A stretch of 64,000 nucleotides of DNA from Triplophysa rosa. Its lineage: Eukaryota > Chordata > Actinopteri > Cypriniformes > Nemacheilidae. The notes under the pieces are model-generated. The model was not told the origin of the DNA. It saw nothing but the letters and a program-made list of their open reading frames with translations, and did no database searches. Location: the NCBI RefSeq assembly GCF_024868665.1, contig NC_079897.1:2897133-2961132 (forward strand), given 5' to 3'. Positions 22,101 through 37,400 of the stretch are shown here, piece by piece; position 1 is the first letter of the stretch; every line of letters starts with the position of its first letter. The position numbers and the translations under genes are program-made.

Positions 22101-24402
22101 AAGCTGGCGGCAGGGTCGGATGACATCCACCTGTCAGAAAAAACAGCTGTGATCATTTCAAGCTTTAGTGCATTGCATTGTGGGACACAGTATTGCATGC
22201 AGTGTTTTTTTGTATTTCAATTGTAAAAAGCGCTATGGGAATATAGAAGTAACATAGTAGGTCATTTGAGTATTCAAGTATTCAGAAAAAAGAACACTAT
22301 GAAACACTATGACTGTGCCATTCACATGCTATCCGTCCTAAATAGTTTTCGAAATTAGAATTGTTATGTCCCAAATCATAGTATGCTGAAATGAGTATTC
22401 TTGAAGTACCCGGATGGTCTACTGTTTTCACCTGTTACATTTATTCCATCTGAACGTTCACACCAGATGAGCTGAGAACTGCCCATCCATCTGTACTCGA
22501 AACACTCGCCATCTAGAAGAATTAACAGGATAAATATAAATACAATACACAGCAGCCATATGCTACTGAACTGCAAGCGATTACAGGTGACATCATTTCA
22601 TGAAGTGCTTTCATTTAACTTTGGGTCAGGCATGTGTGTCCGATGAAACTTTCATTATCAGAATTAAACTTGGAAATAAATAAAATGTAAGAAATATATT
22701 TGTATTTTATAATAAAACATCAAAACTTAATAATAAACATTCATTATTATATAATAATAATAAACACATTATTATTAAATAAGAGCATTATAACATTTTC
22801 TAAAAATGATGGCGAATCCAAGCTAGAAAACACAGTTCAAGTGACTTAATTTCTTTTACACAATAATACACATATAAATGACAGCACTATAAAATAAATA
22901 AGAAAATGTCAATAATTTGTTTTATAATAATAAAAAATCAGATTAAAGCTGCGTATGCTGTATATAAGTGTGTGAGAGTTTCTCACCACTGCAGGGACGG
23001 GACTGCCACTCCTGATCGGGACATTGAGCGATGTTTTCTGGTTCCTGAGCGACGACGGCACGTGACCGGACCTGCGATGCAGAATAATCCAAACGCTGTC
23101 CCTTCACGCACACGCTCTCACACAAGCTCCAGTCGGACCACTCCATCAGGTAACAGTCACCTGAAGAGAAAAACAAGAGCTGGTTTACTCGACACACCTA
23201 CAGCAGTAAAAACAAAAGATCCTGCACAACTGTCTTCTCAAGCTACTCAAAATTTACAGCAGTTAATTACTAAAACAAAGTAGTTAACTAATTAACTATC
23301 TTTCATGAAATGTTAAAATCATATAATTAAAATAAAACAAAAGGGGCTGTACACCCCATTCAGAAAGACTTGTTTTTAGCGACACCAGTGGCCATTAAGT
23401 GAACTGCAGCCGACAACTCAACACATTAACTAAATTAACTAATAGAATTACAAAAAAACATAATTGACAAAACTGAATTAAGTAATGCAACCAGAAGACA
23501 AAACACATCTTGTTACCAGGGCAGGGTAAAGTGCAGGTCTCCTCCAGAACGATGTTTTTATCCCCATCGACGGCCTGTTCCAGTCCAGAACACAGATCCT
23601 CCTCTACAGTGCTGCTTTTCCCCTCGCTGGATCCATCAGATACAAAGCACGACAGGTTCCGGAAACGAAGGCCCACCCCGCACACCACCTCCTACAACAC
23701 ACGAACGCACAACCAGGTCTGAAACGGCAGTTCTAAACGCTTTCTAAATCCAGAGATCAAAAGGAGGATAGAAACAGGGAAGATCAGAGAAAAGAGATGA
23801 GAGGACGAGGTTGACAGCGAGATTCCGGCGCAGGTAGTTAGCGAGTTCGGCTGATGGGCGCTTGAGGTATTTAGCTCTGTTGTACGATGCGATTCATTAA
23901 ACACGAAAGGGTTTGACTTTCATGAGCCACCTCGAAGCTCGGCAGAAAATAGGACAGTGAAGAATGCACAACATTTCTGACAAAAACAGAAAATGATTAT
24001 ACCAGTTGAACTACAGGAACACGTCTAGCATACATCACAGAAGTAAGAAAGAGAGAGAGACCTCAACACGACACTCTGACCAGGGGCCGTACTGCCATCT
24101 GTAACAGGGCTGAACAGGACACGGCTTCCACTGCTCCATCTGGGACGGACACGGCCTGCCGTCTCCCTGAGATGCCTGGAGCACTGTCCGTCTGCGCCAC
24201 ATCTTCCCTAGTATATATATATACAGTATATTGTATACTTTGAGATCATTATAAAGTAAAAATATTTGACAATTCAAACATTATTTTTAAGTTGAAATTA
24301 CAATAATGAAAAGACAATGCAACAATTTGAATGGCATTTTATTCAATTTCAGATTTCGTTTTTGAATTTAGGGTGTTTTTGAAAGGTTTTGTGGCATTCA
24401 CC

Positions 24403-24440
<38 letters not shown>

Positions 24441-24825
24441 CACATGTTGGGTTTCCATGGTTTATGGGGACATTCCATAGACGCAATTGTTTTTATACTG
24501 TACAAACTGTATATCATAATTCCCTACCCCTAAACCTAACAATGACACAAAACTGTCTGCTCTTTTAGATTTTCAAAAAAGTTAATTTCAAAAAAGTTAA
24601 TAAAATTAAAATGTCCCCACAAGGACAAGGATTTTGGATATTGCGGATATATCTTTGTGGGGACATTTTGTCCAAATACCGTAGGGTTTACCCTTTCCAC
24701 ATCTACACACAAGAATCTCTATACACACATCTCTGCACTTACAGACACACATCTCTGCACACACCTCTACAAACACAGACACGCGTCTATTCACAAATAT
24801 CTCTACATACAGCGACAGACCTCTG

Positions 24826-24863
<38 letters not shown>

Positions 24864-27800
24864 CACACAAATCTCTTTACACAAACGTCTCTATAGAGCT
24901 CCGGCAGTCACGTGACCTATTCTGTTTACACCGCCATACTGGCAGGCAGTGACAGCCGGGAGCGAATATGAAATGACTGGCGCAAGCATGAGTATCAAGG
25001 CAACAGAGTTCACCGCGCACTTAAATTCAAAAGACAAAGACCTGTGCGTAGCTAAATTTAATAGATTAAACAGAACAGATCCCTACAATGCCCCCGGAGT
25101 GCTTTCCTGACATCTACAACTACCTCATCAACTTTTCATCGTCCTACTCCGGAGACTCTTTAAAAGCCTGGAGTGGTGAATTTTGCAATGGATATTCAAC
25201 TTTGGAGTCTGCCGGCATTAACCTGCTTTGTCGTCATTGGAAGGGTAAGTCAGCGGTGTTGTGAGCTAACGTAATCGACCCTAGCTGTCCTTGTTTGCAG
25301 GTAGCCAGCATAACAGTTAGCTATATCGCTGATCTTGCAGGTACTGTAAAACATTCCCAAAAAACTAAATGACCCTCCATTGAAGACATGGGTGGTGGTC
25401 AGACGCGATGGTGCACTGCGATTGCACAGCTGGACTAGGCGAGTGCTGCTCTCACATGTCTTGTTTAGGATTTGGCAGCATAACGACAGAGAGGAAGAGA
25501 TAGCGGTGACGTGTTGGTTAGCACGTTTTATTGCAGTTAACCGTTTAATTGTCTATCGGGGATTCGGGATCCTTAGAAATATGATCAAATGATTTGCTCT
25601 TTGCTTTCCCCCGCCTGTTCTAGCACCCTGAGGCACAGCAACTGTCCATCATGTTAAAATAGTATGATTTGTAAAGTCTATACAGCCTGGTTTTAAATGA
25701 TTGACTACTGTCAATAGCAATGCTACAGCCGCTCTAGCGCTCTCCTGAAAGCCTGACAAGATGGAGGAGTTCAGATCGCGTGACGTCAACCTCCGGAGCG
25801 CTATAAACACATCTCTACACTACACCAAACAGACAGACACACACTCTCGTTTTTTAGTTTCTGTCTAAAGGCATGGCTGTCTCCGATAACCTGCTAGCTC
25901 ATCCCACAGGTTTAGCATAAAACTGCACACAATACATCACCCTCTCTCTCTCTCATCATTGAAGTGTTCGGCAGTCAGACTGTGAGTTTCTGTCTAATGC
26001 CGATTCTATCTCTAATCATAAGGCAGAAGTGTCTCAAAGTTTAGCATTTCATCTCAGTATTTCTCGGTCTCATACATCATTTCACCATCCTCACACAGAC
26101 AGTCTTTCAAGCAGGGATGACAATTTTACATACACAGTCTTGCACAGCCAGAGTTCTCATTATTGCACAAACACTGAACAGAATGGTCATGTTTTGTATT
26201 ACCATCGAGGCCACAGGTCTGGGAGCAGTCTGTCCAGGCTGACCAATCAGAGAGCTGGCAGTTGACTGGACACTCCACCGTACAGGAGGCGTTCATCTGC
26301 CATTTCCTCTCCAAGCCCAGCTGTGAGTGAAAACAAGAAACTCTTCAGTCCTGTTGCAGTTTGAGACGATGTTGAGAACTGTTCTGAAACTCAGAGAGAG
26401 ACGTGTGAGATTTCTGGAGTCACTTTGTCGGAGGGGAACTTCTTAGAAACATCCTGCTGACTGAGTTTAATATGACAGGTTTAATATGCTGTGGAGCTGA
26501 TTTTTCGCCGCGAGCTCCAATTAAAGCGACCGGAGCTGTTTGATATTGACTGATGTCTTGCCAGACTCGCATTAACCCATAACTTAAAATGGCAAAAATG
26601 AATTTCCTTTCACGTTGGATCATTACAACATTCATTAGGAGCAAATATAAATTCTGAAATTTCTATTTGAACTTCACGACCTTTGCTCACTTCATTGAGC
26701 ATCGCTATTGCTATTGCTTATATTTAAATTTAATTCAGATTTATTTCTATAGCGCACTTTAGCAGTAGAACCATAAAAGTATAGAACTGTATAGAAATCA
26801 TTAGAAGAATTAATATAAATAATAATTTACTATATGTAATATAATATATCAATTAAAAAAATGATTAAGATAGATGGTATTATTGCACAATTTCTTTTTC
26901 AATGTGCATCAGCAATACTAACTTTGATAATAATTGTCTATATGACTGTAACTGTAGTTATATTCAATTGCTTTTTTATTTAAATGAATCACAAAGTAAC
27001 ATACAGTACCAGTCAAAAGTTTAGACATACTTGACAAAATTGGTTCTCATGATCTTAAAAATCTTAATCTGAAGGTTCAAAAATTAAAAATTAATTCATT
27101 TAATTTACATTTATTAACATTTAAATTAAAAACAAAAAATAAATAAAAATAATTGTGAAATTGATGACTTGGACCAAAAAAGGAATAAAAAGCAGCCAAT
27201 TAGAGCCCAGCATAGATAGAATTTCCATTCAATGTTGTTTAAAAAGTTTCCTAGGTTAAGACCTCAAGAAGCTAAATGAGGAAATACTAAAAGAACAATT
27301 TTGTAAATTCTAGTCAAAGGGTGACAAGAAAATTCTAAAATAGACAGTAACATAGAGTTAAATTTGTTTGCATGCTTTTAGTCACAAGTTCAACATAAAT
27401 CCTATAGTTACAATTGTGTTATTTCAGGGTTTTTACTAGTACTCTAAAATGTGGAAAAATCTAAATAAACAGCGAGTAAGTGTTTCCAAACTTTTGGTAA
27501 TGTGTATACACAAAAAAGGAAATGGGTTAAAAATATATGTCTCAATATATGGTCACATTAGCAGAGGCAAAAAAACACACATCCAAGCATGCCAATAGTC
27601 ATATAAAAAACAAAAGATCCCATAATAACTACATCTAATTTAAAATATTTCAAGAAATGGACACGTCAAAAATACCTCAGTTTCTTCAGAAGACCTACCT
27701 CATTGCTTACTGCACTCTTAGCATGTGTTAATATTAACAAATTGTTTGCGTTATGCTATTTAACACATTATGTGTTATTGCAACACATTTTGTATTGATT

Positions 27801-30800
27801 TTGTGTGAAATAAATGAAAGGGACAATACTCGTTTTGTTAAGAGAAACACAAAATGTGTCCCAAGAAATAACACAGATGTGTTCAGTTTAGACAACACAT
27901 TAAAATGTGTCCTGAGTCTCATGACAACAACACAGCAGAACAAGTCCAAATGAATATTTTGATTGTGAAAACTGATATTTTTTCAGCAAATGTAAATTTA
28001 GTTACAACTCTTAGGCACTTAATACAGTGGTTCTCAAACTGGGGGCCGTGGCCCCCTGGGGGGCCCCAAGATGGATCCAGGGGGGCCACAGATTTTGTGG
28101 CATTTTATGAAATATAGAAATTTATCATAGATTTTATGCAATCAAACATCAGAAAAATGACACCACCAACCAAAAGAATTGAGGTTCCAGCATCGTATAA
28201 CCGAATAATTTTTTGGTTTAATTAAAATTCTAAGTTTAAGATTATACGTCTTTATATGGGGGGCCGCAAAGCGATGCACTCTACACAAAGGCGGCCTTAC
28301 AACGAAAAAGTTTGAGAACCACTGACTTAATATACAGTAGTGTGAAGTGACTGGCTCTGAAAACTAATGAACAAACCTTTTGACAGTACTTGAGGTCAAC
28401 GGATTTGCCGTCACTTCTAACGCAGTCCAGCATCCTTGTCTTCAGACCCACTCCACACACAGCGTTGGCATTTAACTGGCATGTGCTCCAGTCTAACAAA
28501 ACACACACACACGCAGATATTATCCAGTGGTTAAACTTCACATCTAAGTCAGATTGCTTGAATCTTCCAGAGAGGAAAGTTTGAAGACACAGTTTCAGCA
28601 TCCTGACTGCAGCGCTTCGCTCTGATGCTCTTTGGGAGGTATCGTGAATGATGTCTGGGCAGATGGGAAAAGCATTTCCAGTAACGATTCTAGCTCCTGA
28701 ATTATGCATACGCCGCGTAAAACGCTTGAATGGCAAAACAGAGAGAAAAAAACAGCGCTTTTTGAGTTCTGCCCAGACTCCTAGACTGGAAAAAATGCAA
28801 GCAGCCACCGAACTAAACATGAAACATTTCACAACCCAGTACTTTACACAGTATTTTACTTTTTCAATGCAATAGGTTCGTGGATGGAATTAGACTCAAC
28901 TTTTTGGTTTTGGAATAATACGCACTAATTGAGACCAAGAGTGTGTTTTAGGAAAGTAAATAGTGGCAATTCTGGATTTATGGTGAGGTTAAAAACAGAA
29001 CTGTTTGACAGACTTTCTAAACAGAACAAAATGTGCAAAGTAAGAAAATGATCAAAAAATATTATGCATGATTTCAGTTCAATTCCTTTAAAACATTTTA
29101 TTGTGCAAAGACAACTATAATGGGAAGAGAGCATTTCAAAATCAGTTTTTCTGAATTTACTATTTGTAGGTATGTGTTTAGGTAAAATGGTAATTTAGTT
29201 TCATTCTGTGAACTGCTAACAATATTCCTCACATATTTCAAATAAAAATATTGGTAACACTTTACAATAAGGTGCTATTAGTTAACATTAGTAAATGCAT
29301 TTGCAAACATTATCTAACAATGAACAATTTCGTTTTTCAGCATTTATTAATCCTTGTTAATGTTAGTTCATGTCAATACAGCTATTCATGTTAGTTCATG
29401 GTGCATTAACTAATGTTAACAGTGACAATGTTTGATTTTAATAATGTATTTATAAATGCTGAAATTAACATGTAGTAATATATTAATAAATGCTGTAGAA
29501 GTATTGTTCGTTGTTAGTTCATGTTAGCTAATGCATTAAATAATTGTTAACAAATAGCACCTTATTGTAAAGTGTTATCAAAGTATTGTTTCTATTTGCA
29601 TTAATTTGCAGAAAATAAAAACTGGAGAAACAGGTCAAAATAGCAGAAAAGATGCACTGTATTTTTTCAGACCTGAAATACTGCTAAGAAAACAAATTCA
29701 TATTTACTTTTAAGCAATACTGTCATATTTCTATTTAGGAAAAGTTTAAAAGTTATTTTTTATGTGAAAACCTATATTTTCATCACAGTTTTCATGTGTC
29801 TTGTCATTCTGTCAGCCTTTTTGTTGAAATTCAACAGACAATGGACTGAAATGGCCACAAAATACTGTATCTAGACATGTAGAATAAATGAAATTTTGAA
29901 ATGGTCTCTTAATTTTTTTCTGCGGCTGTATATACATAGAAGTCTCATTAGCGGCTGTTTCTATGGGCCGCTATACGCAACTCATATTAAACACATCAAC
30001 AGGTGTATGCATGCTAGTGTTCATTTCGTTAACGAAAATAATGACGAAAAATATTCATCAATGACTATTTTCCCAGCACGAAGACGAGACGATGACGAGA
30101 CGAAAAGTAAGGCCATTAAACGACAACTGGGACTTTTTCAGCATGCAATATCATTGACGAAAAATGATGAGACTAAAATGTAGTTATAAAAATAAAAACG
30201 TACCTAAAAGTCTTTTTAGTCTTTGTCGAAAAAAAATAGAAGATAATATTACAGATTTTTGTGTGAGCCTCTGCTGTGCGAGCCTTCATGTTTGCGGTTG
30301 CCAGATAACAGGAGTTCAGATCCCCCAAACAGGGATAAAAGGTTAAAAAAGTTTCGGTTTTCTGCCAGCGGGTAACTTAATTTCTGCAATCTGGCAACCA
30401 TACACTGTGGAATGCATACACATTTATGATGAGAACACCCACCTGTGATGTTATAACTGTAGTGAAAACAGTTGCGGTTCAGGAGGCAAGGCTCGGTCTG
30501 CATGCTAACCGGACAATCCTCTCCCTCTTTAGGCAGTCGCAGGGCGAAGGCGGTCCTCTCACGATCGTCTCTTCCAGTACACGGCTTTAAGACAGATAGA
30601 AAACTGGGTTTCGTTTTGCAGAACTCCAAATCCATTTACTAGCTGTTGTCAAAACTGACAGCTGAAAGCGTTCCGTATTTCTCCTCAAGCTGTTCATTTG
30701 AACAAGTGCATCTAAACAGTCTGCTGTGATGCTTTTATGGCTCCATTGAGGCTTCACGTCTGTCGGCTCTCAGTGAGGGCACATGAGCCCAGGATATAAT

Positions 30801-33800
30801 AATGACCCTGTCGGCATCACCCAGATGAGGGCAGACAGAGAAAATCCGAAACAAATGAGATTACTGTTGACACATACATAAGAGTATAGAGCAATAAAAT
30901 TCATGTGGATAGCATAGTTTGGATAATTCAAATGTTGGGAGAATTTGGTCTTAATTGAATCTAATTAGTCTGGATGAAATTGTGCAGATGTTGTGCAAGC
31001 ATGCCGTCTTCTGGCGCTTTATCAACATACAGTGAAACACCGAAACGGTGAGTGTAAAAATCAGACACTGGCTCCCAGGTGACTGGCTCATCTGGGAGCG
31101 ATGTAAATACCAGGTATAAATAGCAGATAAGTGCATTAGAGGTACCCGTACCAAGTCACATGGGGTCCAGGGAGTCCAGTCGGATAGCACGCAGTCCTCT
31201 GGGCAGGGCAGTCGGCTTTCCCTCGTACCCAGCGGCATCTCCTCTGGATCACACAGGTAATCATCCACCCCGTCGGTTGGGCCGTCCGCTGTGTTTAACA
31301 TACACCTGCAAGACCATCAAATGTGTACAATGAGACTGCAGGTGTGAAGAGGGTAGTTCAACAACTATGTGTAGAAAAATCTTATTGTTATTGTTTTTAT
31401 TCCATATTGTTTACTCTTATTCATTGTATATTCACTCGTTTTATTGTGTATTATTCTTATTTTTCCCTAGTATGTCCAAGATGATAGACCAAACCTGCAG
31501 TATTTCAAAATAAATAAATTAGATAAAATTAGGGCTGTCAAACGATTAATCGCGATTAATCGCATCCAGATAAAGGTTTGTGTTTACGTCATATATGTCT
31601 GTATACTGTGCATATTAATTTTGTATTTATAAAAACATATACACATACTGTACATGCATATATTTAGAAGAAATAGTACACAAAAAAATTATAAACATTT
31701 ATATATTATTTAAATGATTGCTAAATATAAGTACGTAAATACATGAAAATATTTCCTTAATATGTTTACATGCATGTGTATGTGTACAAAATTAATATGC
31801 ACAGTTCACAGACATATAATATGTAAACATAAACTTTTATTCTGGATGCGATTAATCGTGATTAATCGTTTGACAGTCCTAAATAAAATAATAGATAAAA
31901 TATTTGGAAAAAATAAGAAATAAATTGAAATACGAAATAAGTGACTTGATGAAAAAATAAATACAATTGTTGAAATGAAAATTAATCATGAATTCATTTT
32001 TGGATTACTCTTTTTATTCTTTATTTATAAACAGTTATTACAGTGTAAAACCTTTTTTATTTTTAATCTATTTCTGTTTATATTTATTTATGCATTCATT
32101 TGTTTTTATTTATTTTTCCCCACATGTATTTTTTCCATATTTAAATATTCTCACATTTATTTAATTCTTTTTTATTTCCTTTTATTTTTTTTACATTTCA
32201 TGGTCCCACATGGAAATGAGGGGGCGGTCCTTGAGTAGCTCCAGTGCATCATTGGTTGAAAGCTCATATATAGCAGCGTCAAATCTAAGTAAGCTTAAAA
32301 AGTTCTGGTGCATTTTGTCAAAATAATTTGTAGTGATCATGATTTTTCAAAAACAGAAACTGTAGTTTCTGTGTGCTTTTCCAGGTGTGGACCTCCATAA
32401 TCCTAGTGTGTATGGGTTTCATATTTTTACTGTCTTTGTAATGTATTGTTTCTTATGCCCTTCTACCCCATCTGTTCTGAGAGCAAAAGACATAATACGA
32501 ATTTCATTGTACTAGACAACAAATACCTTGACTATTCACCAATGGATCATTAATATTATGGATGTGGTCTCATGGAACAAAAAAAGAACTGTTTTTGAAA
32601 AACCTTGACTAACTTTATAAGAACTCTTAAAACTACTGTAGGAAATCCAGTTGTGGTCTCACCTGACTCTTCTGGTCTGCACGCCCTCACCGCAGTTCTC
32701 CTTCAGGTCCACATTACTCACTTTCCACACGCTCCAGGGTTCTGCCACCCAAACATACTGACTGCAGTCGCTGACGCACGGCACCACCTCATAGACCTGA
32801 AGAATGAGATGAGCGGTCATTTACTACCGCATCAACACAGTTCACATTTACGAGAATGAGAAATTCAAATAAACTCTGCAAAGATGAAGACATGAAAGTG
32901 CATTTACCTGCGCCTGTGGCCCGGCAGTTTAAGAGAAAAAGAAATGAGAAAATATGATCAGATAACATCTGCGTCTAGAGACCAACACACCATAAACCAT
33001 GTTCAGTGCATCACTGCCTGAAGTCAACATAAAACTGTGCACATTGTTAATTAATAACTCCAGTGTTAATAGACAAAAACGTGTATTAAAGCAAATTAGT
33101 CAATATTAATTTCATCTGGAAAAGAACCAACATTGAACAGTTTCAGCTATTAAGATAAACCATTTGTCTCCTAATTTGGTTATTTTTATGTATAGTCTGA
33201 ATATTATAACAATAGCAAGTTTCATTTGAATAAGAATGAGTGTTATGCTGAATGAACAGTGATTCACCTGTGATGTATTTTTAGATCCTTGGTGTGATTT
33301 TCATTAATATTAAGACTCTAGATTCTAACAAATGCAAAATGTGGTCAAAACCAGATGGCTGGGTTATAAATTCATCCTTGCATTTTGGGTTTACACAGTA
33401 GGTTACCCAGCGGACTGTTTTTTTCCCTACTTTACCCAACCAGTGGTGTCCAGATTATAAAAGAACATCACATGTATCTTTCAGAGAAAGATTTCCCAGA
33501 ATGCACTGCAGCAAGCCCAGTTAAAATCGAATCCAGCAGAGGACAAACTCCTCTTATAAATATATCTTATAAATAAATAAATGCATTTAAAATGAAAAAC
33601 AGTGATAAGTAATAGTTTATTTAAGAATAATAGATGGTAAAACGTTTTTTTTTTCCTGTGGATTGCATTATTAGAGTATTCAATTTAGCAACACATTAAA
33701 GCCAAATTACAGTATGTTGCATTAAACTATGAGTTGAGACTCCTGAGTATTTAGATGTTCGTAGAAAGCACAGCAGTATACTAGGTTTAAAAAAAAGAGA

Positions 33801-34421
33801 CAATACATATTTAATGACTGCAAGGTATAATATCACACAACATCAATACGTTGGATATGTGTTCAAACATCGTGTGTGTGTGTCAGAATGTACCTGGTTG
33901 AGGTGGTCTAGTTTCGGACAGGGTCGCCCTCCATTGTATGGCTTTTCTCTGAGCCACTTGGAGCGAACTTTGACCCCACTGCCACAGGATTTGCTGCAGC
34001 GTGACCAGTTGGACCATTCGCTGAGTTTGCAGTCGGAGGGACAGGGAACGATACAAGCCTCTTCTATATAACCTGAAAACCGAGAAAAGTTATAATACAT
34101 CATCTGGACCCAGTCCTCGATGATTCCCAGATCTACTACATCAACTCAGAGCTGGTTTCTCAAACAGCTTAAAGGTCCGATGTTGAAATTTAGAGGCATA
34201 TAGCGGTGGTGTGGCTGCGAATTGCAAACCAACGTCTCACGGCTGACACGGAACAAAGATGTCGTCACGTTTTCACTTCTTTGCCGAAACACGCAATATT
34301 TTCAAATACAGAATTTCTCTGGTGGGTCAGAGAAGAAGATTTGCTTTAGCTGATAATACAGAATTTTATTACTGCTGTTTACACATAAGATGCCCACACA
34401 CTTTTTCCAAGAAAAGGCGTG

Positions 34422-34452
<31 letters not shown>

Positions 34453-37400
34453 GCGTTTCAGAGCATCCTTTCAAGAGCAGCCAAGTCTTGGTTCTAAACA
34501 CCCAAATCGTTTGCGCTGTAACTCATTATCACTTAAAGAGACATGCACCAACACGGGTTGCTGTGAGCATAGCTGTTTTTGACGAGGCAAAAAGGGTTTT
34601 GTTTACATAGCCATTGAGTGTTTTTAAGCAAAATATGTTCCAGACATTTCATGAATACCCTAATAAATCATACCAACTTGTTGAAAGTGCTCATCCGATG
34701 AGTCCTTTAAAGTGACAGTTCACCCAAAATAAAAATTCTGTCATCATTTGTTCACTCTCATGTAGCTTAGAACCTGTTTAGACCTAGCTTAGACTCTTTC
34801 TTCAGTGGAACACAAAAGAAGATATTTTGAGATTGGTCCACACAATGGAAGTCAATGGGATCCAATGTTGTCTGGTTACCAACATTCTTTAAAATATCTA
34901 CTATACTGGTTAAGTATAACATGATAGTGAGTAAATGATGAAGGATTTTACATTTTGGCACCCAACATTGGACACTGTATTTCTTTACAGACTACTGACC
35001 AGATTCTCTGCAATGGCACCTGTTTGAAAAACGTCATCATAAATTTGTTCCTCAGATGTTTCAGTGCCAGGAATGTGCTTCCAGTTGCCTTTTTCATTTT
35101 ATAAGAAAAGAAAAGTGTGGGCATCAGTTGTTCGGTCTTAGTGCATTTGTAAATGTGTTGCAGTTACAAAAGTGTTTACAGCCAAATGGACAACCAGAGC
35201 CAATTATTACTAGCATTTGGCACATGATGAGGGTTAATTTTGGTCCCTGGGTGTAAGTGAGAAACGTCTTGGTTACGGATGTAACCTCAGTTCCCTGATG
35301 GAGGGAACGAGATGTTGTGTCGAACCGACAGATTGGGGTTTGTCTTGAGAACCTATCATCTTCTGAGTATTTAGAAAAGGCCAATGAAAATTGACGAATG
35401 AAATTTGCATGCCGGACTCCTCCCCGGATGTCCGGGTATAAGAGGGAAGCCGGCGTGCTCATTCATTCACCTTTTGGTCTGAGGAGCCTGAAGCATCCCC
35501 CCTGACTGCTGGGGTGGGCGGCCAGCGTTGTGGCATAAAGGACACAACGTCTCGTTCCCTCCATCAGGGAACTGAGGTTACATCCATAACCAAGACGTTC
35601 CCTTTCTGTCGGTCTCTCGACGTTGTGTCGAACCGACAGATTGGGGTTCCTATGGAAAACTCCACAGTGCTGAGCCGCGTCACAATCTCTCGTGGAGCTA
35701 CGCTGACTGGCCTGGGTGAGTCAGACGTGAGTGCTAGCCAAAATTGTAACCATCCAGTGGAGAGGTATGGGGTCTCAGAGCTTTTTTCAAAAAGTTGGGA
35801 AGCCCCTGCCACCGGCCGTCACGGGCGGAGGCCTAATTCTCTAACAGAATCTCTAAGGGGTGATTTTGAGATCAGTATGCCCTAATGACGGCATCCACGA
35901 TCCAGTGCGCCAGCCTCTGTTTGGAGACAGCCCTCCCTTCTGCTGACCTCCAAAACAGACAAAGAGCTGCTCAGAGCTTCTGAAGCTCTGCGTGCGGTCC
36001 AAGTAGAGGCGCAGTGCGCTTACTGGACACAACACGGATGGGGTTGGGTCTTCCTCCCGGGTGGGGAGCGCCTGCAGGTTCACCACCTGGTCTCTCGAGA
36101 GAGTGGTGGGAACTTTGGGCACGTAGCCTGGACGGGGTCTCAGGATAACGTGAGAACCCCGGGCCCGAGTTCTTGGCAATCTGTGGACACGGAGGGTGCT
36201 TGCAGGTCCCCTACCCTCTTGGAGGTGAGCGCCATCAGGAGAGCCGTCTTTATCGAGAGGTGAGAAAGAGCGGCAGCTCCGAGAGGCTCGAAGGGGGCGG
36301 GGCCTCTTGAGGCCTGCCACCTAGGTCACAAGAGGGTACGGAGCGCGGATGAGGCGGTCGCCTTCTCGCGCCCCTTAGGAACCGAATGACCAGGTCGTGC
36401 TGTCCCAGAGGCTTCCCAGCAACTGGGTCGTGACGAGCGGCCGTAGCGGCTACATACACTCCCAGTGTGGCGGGGGGAGAGGTTACGCCCCAGTCTCTCT
36501 TGAGGAAGGGACAGCCCTTTTCCGATTGAGCAACTACGTGGGTCTTCTTGTCGAGAAGAGCACCAGGACGAGAAGAGGCGCCACTTATGGGCGTATAGCC
36601 GCCTAGTGGCCGAGGCCCTAGCCTGAGTGATGTCCCAACCACTCAGGATCTCCTCGCCCCGTCCAGACATGGAGGTTCCAGGGTTCTGCCTGGGATGCCG
36701 TAACGTGCCCCTTCCCCTGGGATAGCAGGTCCTTCACCAGGGGGAGTGGCCAGGGGGGATTTGTTGTCAAGAGCCTTAGCTCTGAGAATCAAGTCCTGGT
36801 TAGGCCAATGGGGCGTAACTAGTACACATGATGCTCCTCTTCCCTGGCCTTGCACAAGACCTGTGCAATGAGGCTCACTGGGGGGAAGGCGTACTTCCGC
36901 CTGTCCCGCGGCCAGCTGTGCGCAAGGGCATCCGTGCCGAGGGGTGCCTCGGTCAGGGAGTACCAAAGCGGACAGTGGGTGGAGTCCGGGGAGGCAAACA
37001 GGTCCACCTGTGCCTGGCCGAACTGCTCCCAAATGAGCCGGACTGCACGGGGATGGAGTTGCGACTCTCCGCGAGGCGTCGCCTGACGAGAGAGCGCATC
37101 GGCTGTCTGGTTCAGGATGCCTGGGATGTGTGTGGCTCGCAGGGAACTGATCACCTGCTGACTCCAGAGGAGGAGGCGCCGGGCGAGTCGTGTTAGCTGC
37201 CGTGAGCGAATGCCACCCTGACGATTGATATACGCCACGGGACCGCTGACTTCCTGAAGCTTCAGGCAGTTCAACACTGACTGGGCGCGCTCTGTAGTCA
37301 GTCGCGCTGTCATGGGGACAGAGTCGAGTTCCATACCGAGAAAGAGGATGCTCTGCACCGGGGAGAGCTTGCTCTTTTCTCAGTTGACCTGTAGCCCCAA

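Larger units (their letters stand above)
24208..26202. other. thsd7a intron between exons 15 and 16
   Basis: Holds two (CA)n tracts (24403-24442, about 24830-24869), a common repeat ending in GTCCCCACAAGGACAAGG (24445-24690), and the YqaJ-type transposon fragment at 24892-25805. Confidence 0.7.
26321..28376. other. thsd7a intron between exons 14 and 15
   Basis: Holds a decayed DNA-element copy (27000-27513), a short-palindrome region with repeated ACACAAAATGTGT (about 27720-27930) and the hAT MITE at 28025-28324. No exon is recognised. Confidence 0.6.

Noticed and set aside
24606..24952. Histidine/threonine-rich and cysteine/valine-rich open frames
   Set aside because: They are readings of CA repeats on both strands with no other support.
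36828..37196. Plus-strand open frame of 122 codons
   Set aside because: It is antisense to the DIRS RNase H region; GC-rich coding DNA gives long shadow frames.
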